NCBI GenBank assembly: GCA_964472545.1
Contig: CAYYNP010000227.1
Span: 1-16,648 of the forward strand
Length of the DNA: 16,648 nucleotides
Direction: 5' to 3'
Source of the DNA: CAYYNP01 sp964472545
Lineage (GTDB): Bacteria; Planctomycetota; Planctomycetia; Pirellulales; Thermoguttaceae
Position 1 is the stretch's first letter; every line of letters begins with the position of its first letter. A model generated the notes under the pieces. That model saw only the letters and a list, made by a program, of their open reading frames with translations, did no database searches and was not told the DNA's origin. Of the stretch, positions 1 through 6,814 are shown piece by piece. A program made the position numbers and the translations under genes.

Positions 1-638
1 AGGCCGGCACCGGAACCTACGCCGCCGTGACCTGGGGTGGCGGACTGATCGATTTCGACAACGACGGCGATCGCGATCTGTTCGTCTCCTGCGGACACCT
101 GCAAGACAACGTCGAACGTTTCGACGACACCACGTCGTATCACACGCGAAATCTCCTGCTGATGAACGCCGGACGGGGGAAGTTCGTCGACGTGTCGGAG
201 CAATGCGGCGACGGGCTGCAAGTGAAACTCAGCAGCCGCGGGGCCGCTTTCGACGACCTCGACAACGACGGCGACGTGGACGCCGTGATCCTCAACTCGC
301 GCCGCGAGCCCACGATCCTCCGCAACGATTCGCCCGGCGACAACCACTGGCTCCAGATCCGCCTGCGAGGCACCAAGACCAACCGCCAGGGCGTGGGCGC
401 CCGGGTCAAGGTGATTGCAAGCGACCTGACGCAGATCGACGAAGTCCACAGCGGATGCGGCTATCAGAGCCACTATGGCACGCGGCTCTACTTCGGGCTC
501 GGCGGGCGAACGCGCGTCGACCGCATTGAGGTCCGCTGGATCGGCGGGGGCGTCGACGTCTTTGAGAACCTGGCTGTGGATCGTCTGCTGACGATTACCG
601 AAGGCAGCGGCCGAACGGTCGCGCGCCCGGCAGATTAG
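1..638 (+). CDS. FG-GAP/VCBS repeat protein with C-terminal ASPIC/UnbV domain (5' partial)
   Basis: The reading frame is open from base 3, so the gene begins upstream of the window and the GTG at 27 is not its start; it ends with TAG at 636-638. About 211 residues are visible. Two aspartate-rich calcium-binding loops typical of FG-GAP/VCBS beta-propeller blades are present (DFDNDGDRDLF near base 51 and DLDNDGDVDAV near base 256). They are followed by an ASPIC/UnbV-type module: HWLQIRLRG, a GVGARVKV segment, an HSGCGYQSHYG segment and a closing IEVRW strand. Proteins of this CRTAC1-like architecture are usually exported and are greatly expanded in planctomycetes; their biochemical role is mostly unknown and is thought to be binding rather than catalysis. 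It is the only + strand gene and converges with the 212-aa gene at 720-1358. Confidence 0.9.
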   Translation, partial: AGTGTYAAVTWGGGLIDFDNDGDRDLFVSCGHLQDNVERFDDTTSYHTRNLLLMNAGRGKFVDVSEQCGDGLQVKLSSRGAAFDDLDNDGDVDAVILNSRREPTILRNDSPGDNHWLQIRLRGTKTNRQGVGARVKVIASDLTQIDEVHSGCGYQSHYGTRLYFGLGGRTRVDRIEVRWIGGGVDVFENLAVDRLLTITEGSGRTVARPAD

Positions 639-660
639 CGCCTGGCGGTAGTCATCATTG

Positions 661-713
661 TAGTCATCTCGCTCCGCGAGATGTCATGACGTCTCGCGGA
701 GCGAGACGCCTAC
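661..713. repeat. Near-perfect palindrome between convergent genes (inverted repeat A)
   Basis: A 15-bp arm TCTCGCTCCGCGAGA (667-681) is mirrored exactly by 692-706. With three mismatches the symmetry extends to 26 bp per arm, centred on GTCATGAC (683-690). Each 15-bp arm is also a small hairpin (6-bp stem, 3-nt loop). It lies in the 81-bp gap between two convergent stop codons, so a bidirectional terminator role is plausible, although there is no T-run. The form suggests a dispersed REP-like element. Confidence 0.85.
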
Positions 714-719
714 TATGGC

Positions 720-1358
720 CTAGCGGCTCCCACTGCCGCTTCCTCTGCCGGCGGCGGCCTTGAACGTGAAGGGCGCTTCCAGCGTCAAGTCCAACGGAAA
801 CTCCTTGCGGATCTGGAAGTACGACCCCGGCGGCGACGGGGCGTCGGCGGGCACCAGCACGGACGGGTCGCGGCCGTAGAGGGCGAAGAACTTGGTCCGC
901 ACGCGGAGCTTGATCTTGCCGTCGCCGTAAGCCAGGACCTCGACGCCCTTGCGGATCGACGAGGTGGGCGTCTGCGGGCGTACGTTCCAGCCGGGCAGGC
1001 TCAGCCCCGGCGTGGGCAGCCGATCCAAGGCCACGTACCAGAAGCTCTGCCGCAACGTGGCCAGCGGCGTGGCGGCCGAGTGTTCCCCGCGGAAAGCGAA
1101 CGACACCCACCAGCCCGATTGTTGATAGCTGAACTTCGTGATCCGCCCCACGGCGCTCGGCGCGTGCGTGACGACGAACCCGCCCTGTTTGACCGTCTCG
1201 TCGAGCACGAGCCCCTTCTCGCCGAGGCCCTCGATCCACTTCTCGGCGGCGGCCCGGGCGGCCGCACCGGTCGGTTTGGGTTGCGGTTCGGCGGCAAAGA
1301 TCGGCAGGCAGGTCATCAATAGGCAGCACACGGCGGCGATAAGCACCGTACGTTTCAT
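720..1358 (-). CDS. Exported protein of unknown function, 212 aa
   Basis: I do not recognise this family. The ATG at 1356-1358 is preceded by GGAG with 8-nt spacing, which supports the start. Residues 1-23 form a signal peptide: a KR basic start, a hydrophobic stretch through about residue 21, and a likely cut after FAA. The mature part begins with a short alanine-rich helix (about 31-50) and continues as alternating hydrophobic and charged segments rich in Trp, Phe and Tyr (for example SGWWVSFAFRG near 81-91), suggesting a small beta-rich soluble domain. The last residues are a low-complexity GSGSGSR tail. No catalytic motif or lipobox is evident. The gene lies 96 bp downstream of the glycoside hydrolase and could belong to its transcript. 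Confidence 0.75.
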   Translation of the reverse strand: MKRTVLIAAVCCLLMTCLPIFAAEPQPKPTGAAARAAAEKWIEGLGEKGLVLDETVKQGGFVVTHAPSAVGRITKFSYQQSGWWVSFAFRGEHSAATPLATLRQSFWYVALDRLPTPGLSLPGWNVRPQTPTSSIRKGVEVLAYGDGKIKLRVRTKFFALYGRDPSVLVPADAPSPPGSYFQIRKEFPLDLTLEAPFTFKAAAGRGSGSGSR

Positions 1359-1410
1359 GGTCGATTCTCCGAAGCGGGGAAGGGCAAGCTAAGTGTAGTT
1401 CAGATTTGAC

Positions 1411-1443
1411 GCCGGGGAGCGGCAAGAAGTTCCGGCCCCCGGC
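1411..1443 (-). terminator. Weak hairpin after the glycoside hydrolase gene
   Basis: GCCGGGG (1411-1417) pairs with CCCCGGC (1437-1443) around a 19-nt loop, 11 bp beyond the TAA of the leftward glycoside hydrolase gene. On the transcribed strand it is followed by a mixed sequence, not a U-tract, so it is at most a weak or factor-dependent terminator. It may also arise by chance in GC-rich DNA. Confidence 0.25.
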
Positions 1444-1454
1444 CAATGCCCCGG

Positions 1455-4001
1455 TTATGGAGGGTCGCCGGCAACGGGGAACGAAGACTTCGGCACGAGA
1501 TTCCGGCTCATCCTGCGATACGTCTGCCCAATCGGAAACGGCATATTCGGCTGCACCTCGGCAGGCTGGGCGTTGACGCTGCGGTCGGCGGTCAGCCAGA
1601 CCTCGACAAAGGCCTTGCCGGACGGTGGGGGCGCGTGATCCGCAAGCGTCTTCAGACGGCCGGTCACCTCAATGCTCCTGCCACGATACGGACGCAGGTC
1701 GTAGGCCGCAACGGTCCAGCGGCGGCCGGGGCTAAACTGCGGGGGCTCGACGGCGTTGTGGTCTATCCGTTTCGACGCGCCGATCAAGGCCCAACATTGC
1801 ACCAGAAGATCGTATCGCGGAAACTCTTCGTCCGGTACGCTCAGTTCGATCTGGAAATGCCCGTCACTGCGGCGCATGTTGCACGCCGGCAGTTCCGGCG
1901 GCGACAAACGGCCGGCCGCCGTGGGCGTGCCGGGCTCGATCTCGTAGACGACGGTCGCGTCGCCGGGCACGCGAATCTCCAGCGCGCGGCCGGAGACGAG
2001 CTTCCACGGCATCGGCTCGACGTACGGATAGATGGCCCTCGCGCGATAGGGCCGCTCGTAGTCGCCTCGGAAGTAGACCGACCGGTCGAACGGCACGCTG
2101 AACACCTGTGGGCCGCGGTCGGGGTTGCGCACCGAAAGGATCGCCCGGCCGTCGACCCAACTCACGTAGCCGTACGCCCGCCCTCGTTCCGGATCGCCGC
2201 CGACGTAGACCGTGTTCTTCAATCGCTGCTGGTTGTGTACCGCCCAGGCGGTCGTGGTGCCAAGCACCTTGAAGTGATCGGCGTCGAGCAGTTCGGGCGA
2301 GATATACAACTCCTTGACGTTCGTTCCACGGGCGTAGTACATCACCACGTAATCCGCCCAATCGTGCAGCGTGTCGTTGAAGTCGGTAAACGGTTTGCTC
2401 TCCGTAAAGAGGATCCCGTGCGTCATGAAGTTGGCCACGGGGATCAGCGAGCGGACGGTCCGCTGTGGGTTGTTGTGGTTCTGAAAGAAGTACTTGTCGC
2501 GGTAGCCCGTCGCACCCTGGCGTAGCGAAAGAAACGGCCACGCCCCGCCGCCGCCGGAGTCGCCCGACATCATCCACAGCGAATCGACGTGCTGCAGCCA
2601 CCAGGGGCTGAACCAGGTTCCGTTGGTGTAGTTCTGAAACACGCCGGGGTTGAGCCGGCGCTCGTAGGCGAGCAGGTCGAGCGTGACGTCGAGGCACCGC
2701 TCCCGGGCGTGCCGGTCGGTTAGGTAGTGCGAGGTGAAGTTGTGGTTGAAATCGTGCTTGATGTAGTCGACCCGGCAGTCCACGAGCAGGTAACGTAGCG
2801 ACTCTCGCAGATCGGCCAGGTACTTCGGCTGTAGCATATCGAAGAAGTTCTTGCCGGCTTGCCAAGGGTGCCGGGTGCGGTCGTAGTCCTTGCGAAAGGC
2901 CGAGCGATAGCCGAGCTTCAGGCCGTGGGCCATGTTCTGGTTCGTGCCGTCGATGGCGATCCAGATGCCCAGGCGCGTGCCCGCGTCGTGCAACGCCCGC
3001 TCGATGACCGGTAGCGGGTCGTAGCGAGGGTCGTTCTTCGGGGCGAAGATACGCGGCCCGTTCTTGCCGGCTTCCCAGCCGTGGTCCGGAACCATCGCGT
3101 CGAGCTTGACGCCGTAGGGCGCCAGGGCGTCGCGGATCGGCTTATACGTGCCGTCGACGAACGCCTCGACCGAGAGGATCTTCGCCCGACGGCTGTACCA
3201 GTTGTTGAAGTGCAAGTGGCTGCGAATCGGCTTGCGAGTCGCCTCGATGTAATCGAGCAGCCCGAGTTCGGCCGTGTCGCCCGGGCGGCGGGCGATGCCG
3301 TAAACGGCCGTCTTGCTGCGCACGCCGCAGCGGTCTTCGTTTAGCTTTACAGCAAAGCCGGGGAAGTGAAACGCCGTGACGAGTCCTTTGCGGGGCGCGA
3401 ACTCCCGATCACGTCCGTCGAAGTCAATGGTGTACGGGTGCCGATAGAAGAAATCCGGCTCGACGAAGCCGTCGCTGTGCCGGCTGTAGAAGCCCGGGTA
3501 GTCGATGCCGAAAAACCAGGGACCGACGAATACCGGCTGCCCCTGCCCGCCGCGTCGGGCTTTCTGACGGGTGGAGAATCGCAGGACCGCAATGCGGTCG
3601 ATCATCGCGCCCCGCTTCATCGGCACGACGATCGTTTTGCGGACGTAGGGGCCGGTGCCCAGCGTGTACGTGACGCTCACCTGCTTTGGGGCATCGTTGC
3701 GGCCCGGTTTCGCGCGGTATTCGATACGCAGGACCTGCTTGCCCACATGCTTCTCAATCTGCGGCCGATTTGCCGGGGCATAATCCGACACCGTGAATCG
3801 GCTGCCGTCGAACAACAGCAACTCGAACTCGTCGTTGTTCATCACCAGACGGTCGCCGCCGTTAGCACGGGCGATTGCGGTGTTCGGCAGCATGCCGCCA
3901 TCGGCTGTGAATTCGACGCGAATCAAGTCGTTTTGCAGCACGGGCCCGTTTGCAGCAGCACACGGCGCGACGGCCAGCAAGATGGCCACGAGGTTCGTCA
4001 T
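1455..4001 (-). CDS. Secreted glycoside hydrolase, GH36/melibiase-like (clan GH-D fold)
   Basis: 848 aa. The ATG at 3999-4001 follows GAGGA with 6-nt spacing. Residues 1-17 resemble a signal peptide without the usual N-terminal basic residue. About 19-250 is a beta-sandwich-like N-terminal region. About 255-560 looks like the catalytic barrel: HFNNWYSRR (264-272), MVPDHGWE (303-310), a GIWIAIDGT strand (345-353), then YIKHDF (413-418), which matches the (K-x-D) nucleophile strand of alpha-galactosidase-type enzymes and makes Asp417 the candidate nucleophile. Asp481 in WMMSGDSGGG is the candidate acid/base. About 600-690 resembles a C-terminal all-beta domain, and about 700-848 may be an additional beta-rich, possibly carbohydrate-binding, module. 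In this clan the expected reaction is alpha-glycoside (often alpha-galactoside) hydrolysis; the substrate here is unknown. It sits 51 bp downstream of a signal peptidase and close to a sulfatase. Confidence 0.7.
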   Translation of the reverse strand: MTNLVAILLAVAPCAAANGPVLQNDLIRVEFTADGGMLPNTAIARANGGDRLVMNNDEFELLLFDGSRFTVSDYAPANRPQIEKHVGKQVLRIEYRAKPGRNDAPKQVSVTYTLGTGPYVRKTIVVPMKRGAMIDRIAVLRFSTRQKARRGGQGQPVFVGPWFFGIDYPGFYSRHSDGFVEPDFFYRHPYTIDFDGRDREFAPRKGLVTAFHFPGFAVKLNEDRCGVRSKTAVYGIARRPGDTAELGLLDYIEATRKPIRSHLHFNNWYSRRAKILSVEAFVDGTYKPIRDALAPYGVKLDAMVPDHGWEAGKNGPRIFAPKNDPRYDPLPVIERALHDAGTRLGIWIAIDGTNQNMAHGLKLGYRSAFRKDYDRTRHPWQAGKNFFDMLQPKYLADLRESLRYLLVDCRVDYIKHDFNHNFTSHYLTDRHARERCLDVTLDLLAYERRLNPGVFQNYTNGTWFSPWWLQHVDSLWMMSGDSGGGGAWPFLSLRQGATGYRDKYFFQNHNNPQRTVRSLIPVANFMTHGILFTESKPFTDFNDTLHDWADYVVMYYARGTNVKELYISPELLDADHFKVLGTTTAWAVHNQQRLKNTVYVGGDPERGRAYGYVSWVDGRAILSVRNPDRGPQVFSVPFDRSVYFRGDYERPYRARAIYPYVEPMPWKLVSGRALEIRVPGDATVVYEIEPGTPTAAGRLSPPELPACNMRRSDGHFQIELSVPDEEFPRYDLLVQCWALIGASKRIDHNAVEPPQFSPGRRWTVAAYDLRPYRGRSIEVTGRLKTLADHAPPPSGKAFVEVWLTADRSVNAQPAEVQPNMPFPIGQTYRRMSRNLVPKSSFPVAGDPP

Positions 4002-4052
4002 TGGTGGTCCTCGGGAATGGAATTGCAGGCGCCGCCGGAAATGTGCCGACGA

Positions 4053-5093
4053 CTACCGAAACGTCCGCCAGCGGCTCGGCGGCCAGTAGATATGGGTGAC
4101 GACGCCCTCGATGTAATCCTCCGGCACGGCGTACGGCGGGTGGCCCGGCGCGCCTTCGTAGAGCCGGGAGTCTTTCGAGCGGGCCGGGAAGTCGCCCAAG
4201 ACGAAGCACTCGTCGTCGCCCAACAAGGCCGGGCGGCTCTCGTGCCCCCACATCTTCATGTCCGGCGGAAGTGGCGTTCCCTCGGCGTCAGCAAAGTACT
4301 CGATGCCCCGCAGCGACTCTGGCGGCTCGCTCCGTTGACCGTCGGCCCAAACGGCGCCGTCGCGAATCACGATCTCCTCGCCGGGCAGTCCCACCAGACG
4401 CTTCGCGTGGAGGGTCTCCGGATCACTGGGAACTCGGAAAACGACGATGTCCCACCGCCGCGGACGGAGCATCTTGTTGACCAGGAAACGATCGCCAGGA
4501 CGCGTCGTGGTATCGGGGGCCGACACGAGGCAGTGGCGCAGCTCGCTGCCACAATTCATCACCAATCCGTCCGGCGGAATCCGCGGCCCCGGTAGCCTCT
4601 CCGGCGGCACGGACGCGAACGCCGGCTCGCCGCAACGCGGGCAAATGCCTTGCCAGTGTTCTCCGAGGATCGTGGGAGCCATCGAGTTGGTGGGCATCGT
4701 GAACGTCTCCCAGCAGAATGGGTTGACGATGAACCAGAATAGCAGGACTCCGACAATCGACGCCCCTAACGTCGGCAACCATGCCAGGAACGCCTGAAGC
4801 CGGCGTGCCGCACACAGCAATCTCAACGCGATGCAGGGCACCGCGATCAGAACCAGCAATTGCCCCAAGAGTACGTATACGGATTCGGCGACCGTAGACG
4901 GAGAGATCCGCAGCAGTGCCAAGCCAATCGGCGTTTGGACCGCCCAGATCAGAATGGACATCGCGCACGACCGTTTCAGTGTCAGGCCGTTGATGCCCGT
5001 CCAGCGCGCCCCGAGCCATAGGGCGACCGCGTAGAGCATCAACGACAAGACGAGTAAGACGCCGAAGCCGATCAGCGTGATGAAGGTCGTCAT
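4053..5093 (-). CDS. lepB: Signal peptidase I (S26) with zinc-ribbon insertion and multi-pass N-terminus
   Basis: This membrane serine protease removes signal peptides from exported proteins. I chose the ATG at 5091-5093 (346 aa) because GGGAG lies 9 nt upstream; an in-frame TTG at 5130-5132 would add 13 residues but has no such site. In numbering from that longer form, hydrophobic segments lie near 15-40, 55-75, 84-108 and 116-137, more than the one or two usual in bacterial enzymes. Catalytic boxes are intact: NSMAPT (Ser150 nucleophile), GDRFLVNK, RRWDIVVFRVP, HAKRLVGLPGE (Lys244 general base) and GDFPARSKDSR (312-323). Between Ser and Lys sits CPRC (Cys164, Cys167) and later Cys193 and Cys201, a probable zinc ribbon. 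It is 51 bp downstream of the sulfatase and 51 bp upstream of the glycoside hydrolase, so possibly co-transcribed. Confidence 0.9.
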   Translation of the reverse strand: MTTFITLIGFGVLLVLSLMLYAVALWLGARWTGINGLTLKRSCAMSILIWAVQTPIGLALLRISPSTVAESVYVLLGQLLVLIAVPCIALRLLCAARRLQAFLAWLPTLGASIVGVLLFWFIVNPFCWETFTMPTNSMAPTILGEHWQGICPRCGEPAFASVPPERLPGPRIPPDGLVMNCGSELRHCLVSAPDTTTRPGDRFLVNKMLRPRRWDIVVFRVPSDPETLHAKRLVGLPGEEIVIRDGAVWADGQRSEPPESLRGIEYFADAEGTPLPPDMKMWGHESRPALLGDDECFVLGDFPARSKDSRLYEGAPGHPPYAVPEDYIEGVVTHIYWPPSRWRTFR

Positions 5094-5102
5094 GACGCGT
5101 TG

Positions 5103-5107
5103 CTCCC
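5103..5107 (-). promoter_or_regulatory. Shine-Dalgarno that fixes the signal peptidase start
   Basis: GGGAG on the minus strand stands 9 nt before the ATG at 5091-5093. It makes this start more credible than the upstream TTG at 5130-5132. Confidence 0.6.
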
Positions 5108-5144
5108 TCTGTGGGTAAGGTTCTTTCGCCAATCGCGATCGTGG

Positions 5145-6503
5145 CTAGCGAACGGCCTCTCGCATCGCCGCCTCCATCTTCTCGACCACCTCCGGCTGCT
5201 GCGCCGCCACGTTGCGGCTCTCGCCAATATCGCGCCGCAGGTCGTAGAGTTCCACTGGCTGCCCAGGCACCAGGCGGACGGCCTTGAAGGGGCCCATCCG
5301 CACGGCCTCCTTCTTGCCGTACTTGAAGTAGAGATAGTCGTGATGCATCTGCTGCTCGGGTTGGCTCAACAGTGTCGGAACGAAACTGACGCCGTCGGTA
5401 TTCTCGGGCGGTTGCACGCCCGCCAGTTCGCAGGCCGTGGGCAGGAAGTCGTAGAACGCCAGCGGCTCGCTGCTTTGGGTGCCGGGGGCGACCTGGCCGG
5501 GCCACCAGGCGATCGTCGGCACGCGGATACCGCCTTCGTAGAGGTCGCGTTTGAAGCCCCGCAGCGGCCCGTTGGCGTCGAAATACTCGTGCTTGTGGCC
5601 GCCTTCGCTGTGCGGGCCGTTGTCGGAAGTGAAGATGATCAGCGTGCGGCGGTCGATCTTCAGCTCGCGCAGCAAGGCCACCATCCGGCCCACGTCGGCG
5701 TCCATCCGCGTGATCATCGCCGCCTGGCCTTTGGCCGTGCTCGGCCAAGACTCATCGGCGTACTGGCCGTAGTCGGGCACCTCCATGCCGTCGCCGATCA
5801 CGCGGCCGCCCTCATTGTTGGCGTGGGGGATCGTCCAGTGGACGTGCAGCAGAAACGGCTTGTCGCGGTGGCGGCGGATGAAACCCAACGCCTCTTCGGT
5901 CATCACGTCGTGCGAATAGGTCACACGGTTCTCCGGCCGGGCCACGCGTCCGCGGGCATTCGGATCGTCCATCAACACGTTGCCCTCAAGCGGCACCTGT
6001 TCGACCTTCTTGCCCGCGCAGCGGTAGAGATGCGTAGGATAGTAGTTGTGGGCTTCGCTCTGGTCGAGATACCCGAACCAGAAGTCAAAGCCGTGGCGGT
6101 TCGGTTCGCCGCCGGAGCCGGGCCGTCCCATGGCCCATTTGCCCACGCCGCCGGTGGCGTAGCCGGCTTCGTGCAGCAGTTCGGCGACGGTGACGTCCTC
6201 CGGCTTGAAGACGTACGAGGCGTTGGAGTTGATCGGCGTGTGGCCCGTATGTTGGCCGGTCCAAAGCACCAGCCGCGACGGCCGGCAGACGGTGCAGCCG
6301 GCGTAGTAGTCGGTCAGCCGCATCCCTTCGGCAGCCAGCCGGTCGAGGTTTGGCGTGCGGATCTGCTTCTGCCCGAAGCAGCCGAGGTCACCGTAACCGA
6401 GGTCGTCGGTCATGATGTAGATCACGTTGGGGCGCTCGGCAGCCGTGGCGGTGGACACGAAGAGCAAAACGGCAATCAGGGACAGGAGACGTGCGGGGGT
6501 CAT
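5145..6503 (-). CDS. Secreted type I sulfatase (arylsulfatase A-like)
   Basis: 452 aa, a usual family length. Residues 1-22 are a signal peptide cut after TATAA. The mature protein opens with RPNVIYIMTDDLGYGDLG, carrying metal-binding Asp33 and Asp34. The sulfatase signature reads CRPSR (73-77), so Cys73 is the residue converted to formylglycine by a separate activating enzyme not seen in this window. GKW (121-123) and TSDNG (292-296) supply the usual lysine and second metal-binding Asp/Asn. The reaction is hydrolysis of a sulfate ester, probably on a glycan; the specific substrate cannot be read. The open frame continues far upstream to 8105, but that part is antisense-type noise opposite another frame of the propeller gene; the signal peptide and family start fix the ATG at 6501-6503. 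No Shine-Dalgarno is visible; the leader is C-rich. Signal peptidase and glycoside hydrolase genes follow. Confidence 0.92.
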   Translation of the reverse strand: MTPARLLSLIAVLLFVSTATAAERPNVIYIMTDDLGYGDLGCFGQKQIRTPNLDRLAAEGMRLTDYYAGCTVCRPSRLVLWTGQHTGHTPINSNASYVFKPEDVTVAELLHEAGYATGGVGKWAMGRPGSGGEPNRHGFDFWFGYLDQSEAHNYYPTHLYRCAGKKVEQVPLEGNVLMDDPNARGRVARPENRVTYSHDVMTEEALGFIRRHRDKPFLLHVHWTIPHANNEGGRVIGDGMEVPDYGQYADESWPSTAKGQAAMITRMDADVGRMVALLRELKIDRRTLIIFTSDNGPHSEGGHKHEYFDANGPLRGFKRDLYEGGIRVPTIAWWPGQVAPGTQSSEPLAFYDFLPTACELAGVQPPENTDGVSFVPTLLSQPEQQMHHDYLYFKYGKKEAVRMGPFKAVRLVPGQPVELYDLRRDIGESRNVAAQQPEVVEKMEAAMREAVR

Positions 6504-6600
6504 GGTTGAGGTCGTGGGTGTGTGGGGGTGGGGGGCGGGTTGTGGGGGACGGGGTACGGGGGGGGGGGGACTCGGGGTGGAACCAGAGCATGAAATCTCC
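6504..6600. other. G-rich tract in the sulfatase leader, with a 12-G homopolymer
   Basis: On the + strand, 6511-6580 is strongly G-rich with many runs of four or more Gs, including twelve consecutive Gs at 6558-6569. Multiple closely spaced G-runs meet the pattern for G-quadruplex formation on the strand that is template for the sulfatase gene. The mRNA leader is correspondingly C-rich and lacks a ribosome-binding site. No gene is seen here. Confidence 0.7.
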
Positions 6601-6714
6601 ACCACAGAGAACACCGAGACCACAGAGATGTTGATGAAGGTCGTCGCACTGTCCGAGCCGCTCGACGTTTCATCGTTTTCTTCTCGCTCTGTGCTCTCGG
6701 TGTTCTCTGTGGTG
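6600..6714. repeat. Inverted repeat B with 28-bp arms made of 9-bp units
   Basis: Arm 6600-6627 and arm 6687-6714 are reverse complements with one mismatch, separated by 59 bp. After the first base each arm is three 9-bp units of similar sequence (ACCACAGAG, AACACCGAG, and ACCACAGAG or AGCACAGAG). I recall this ACCACAGAGAACAC-type repeat from many environmental bacterial genomes; that is memory, not a search. It occupies most of the gene-free stretch 6504-6814 between the propeller and sulfatase genes. Confidence 0.9.
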
Positions 6715-6797
6715 TTCTTCTCCTTCTGCGAAGCGTTTCGTGGCCGAACTTCCAACTTCGGCTCGGTTTCGAGCCCCAGCCCCCGTTCACTATCCGC

Positions 6798-6814
6798 GGT
6801 GCGTTTCACGCACC
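6798..6814 (-). terminator. Short hairpin abutting the stop codon of the propeller gene
   Basis: GGTGCGT and ACGCACC (6798-6804 and 6808-6814) form a perfect 7-bp stem with a 3-nt loop. It begins directly after the TAG (6815-6817) of the leftward gene. No U-run follows, so termination or 3'-end protection are both possible. Confidence 0.5.

Noticed and set aside
1446..2525. 359-codon + strand open frame opposite the glycoside hydrolase gene
   Set aside because: Antisense to a frame with a coherent 848-aa enzyme; no motif or leader.
5100..6509. 469-codon + strand open frame opposite the sulfatase gene
   Set aside because: Antisense to a sulfatase with all catalytic motifs; no family signature in its own translation.
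6600..6714. CRISPR-like repeat pair
   Set aside because: Only two copies, inverted instead of direct, with no spacer series and no cas genes nearby.
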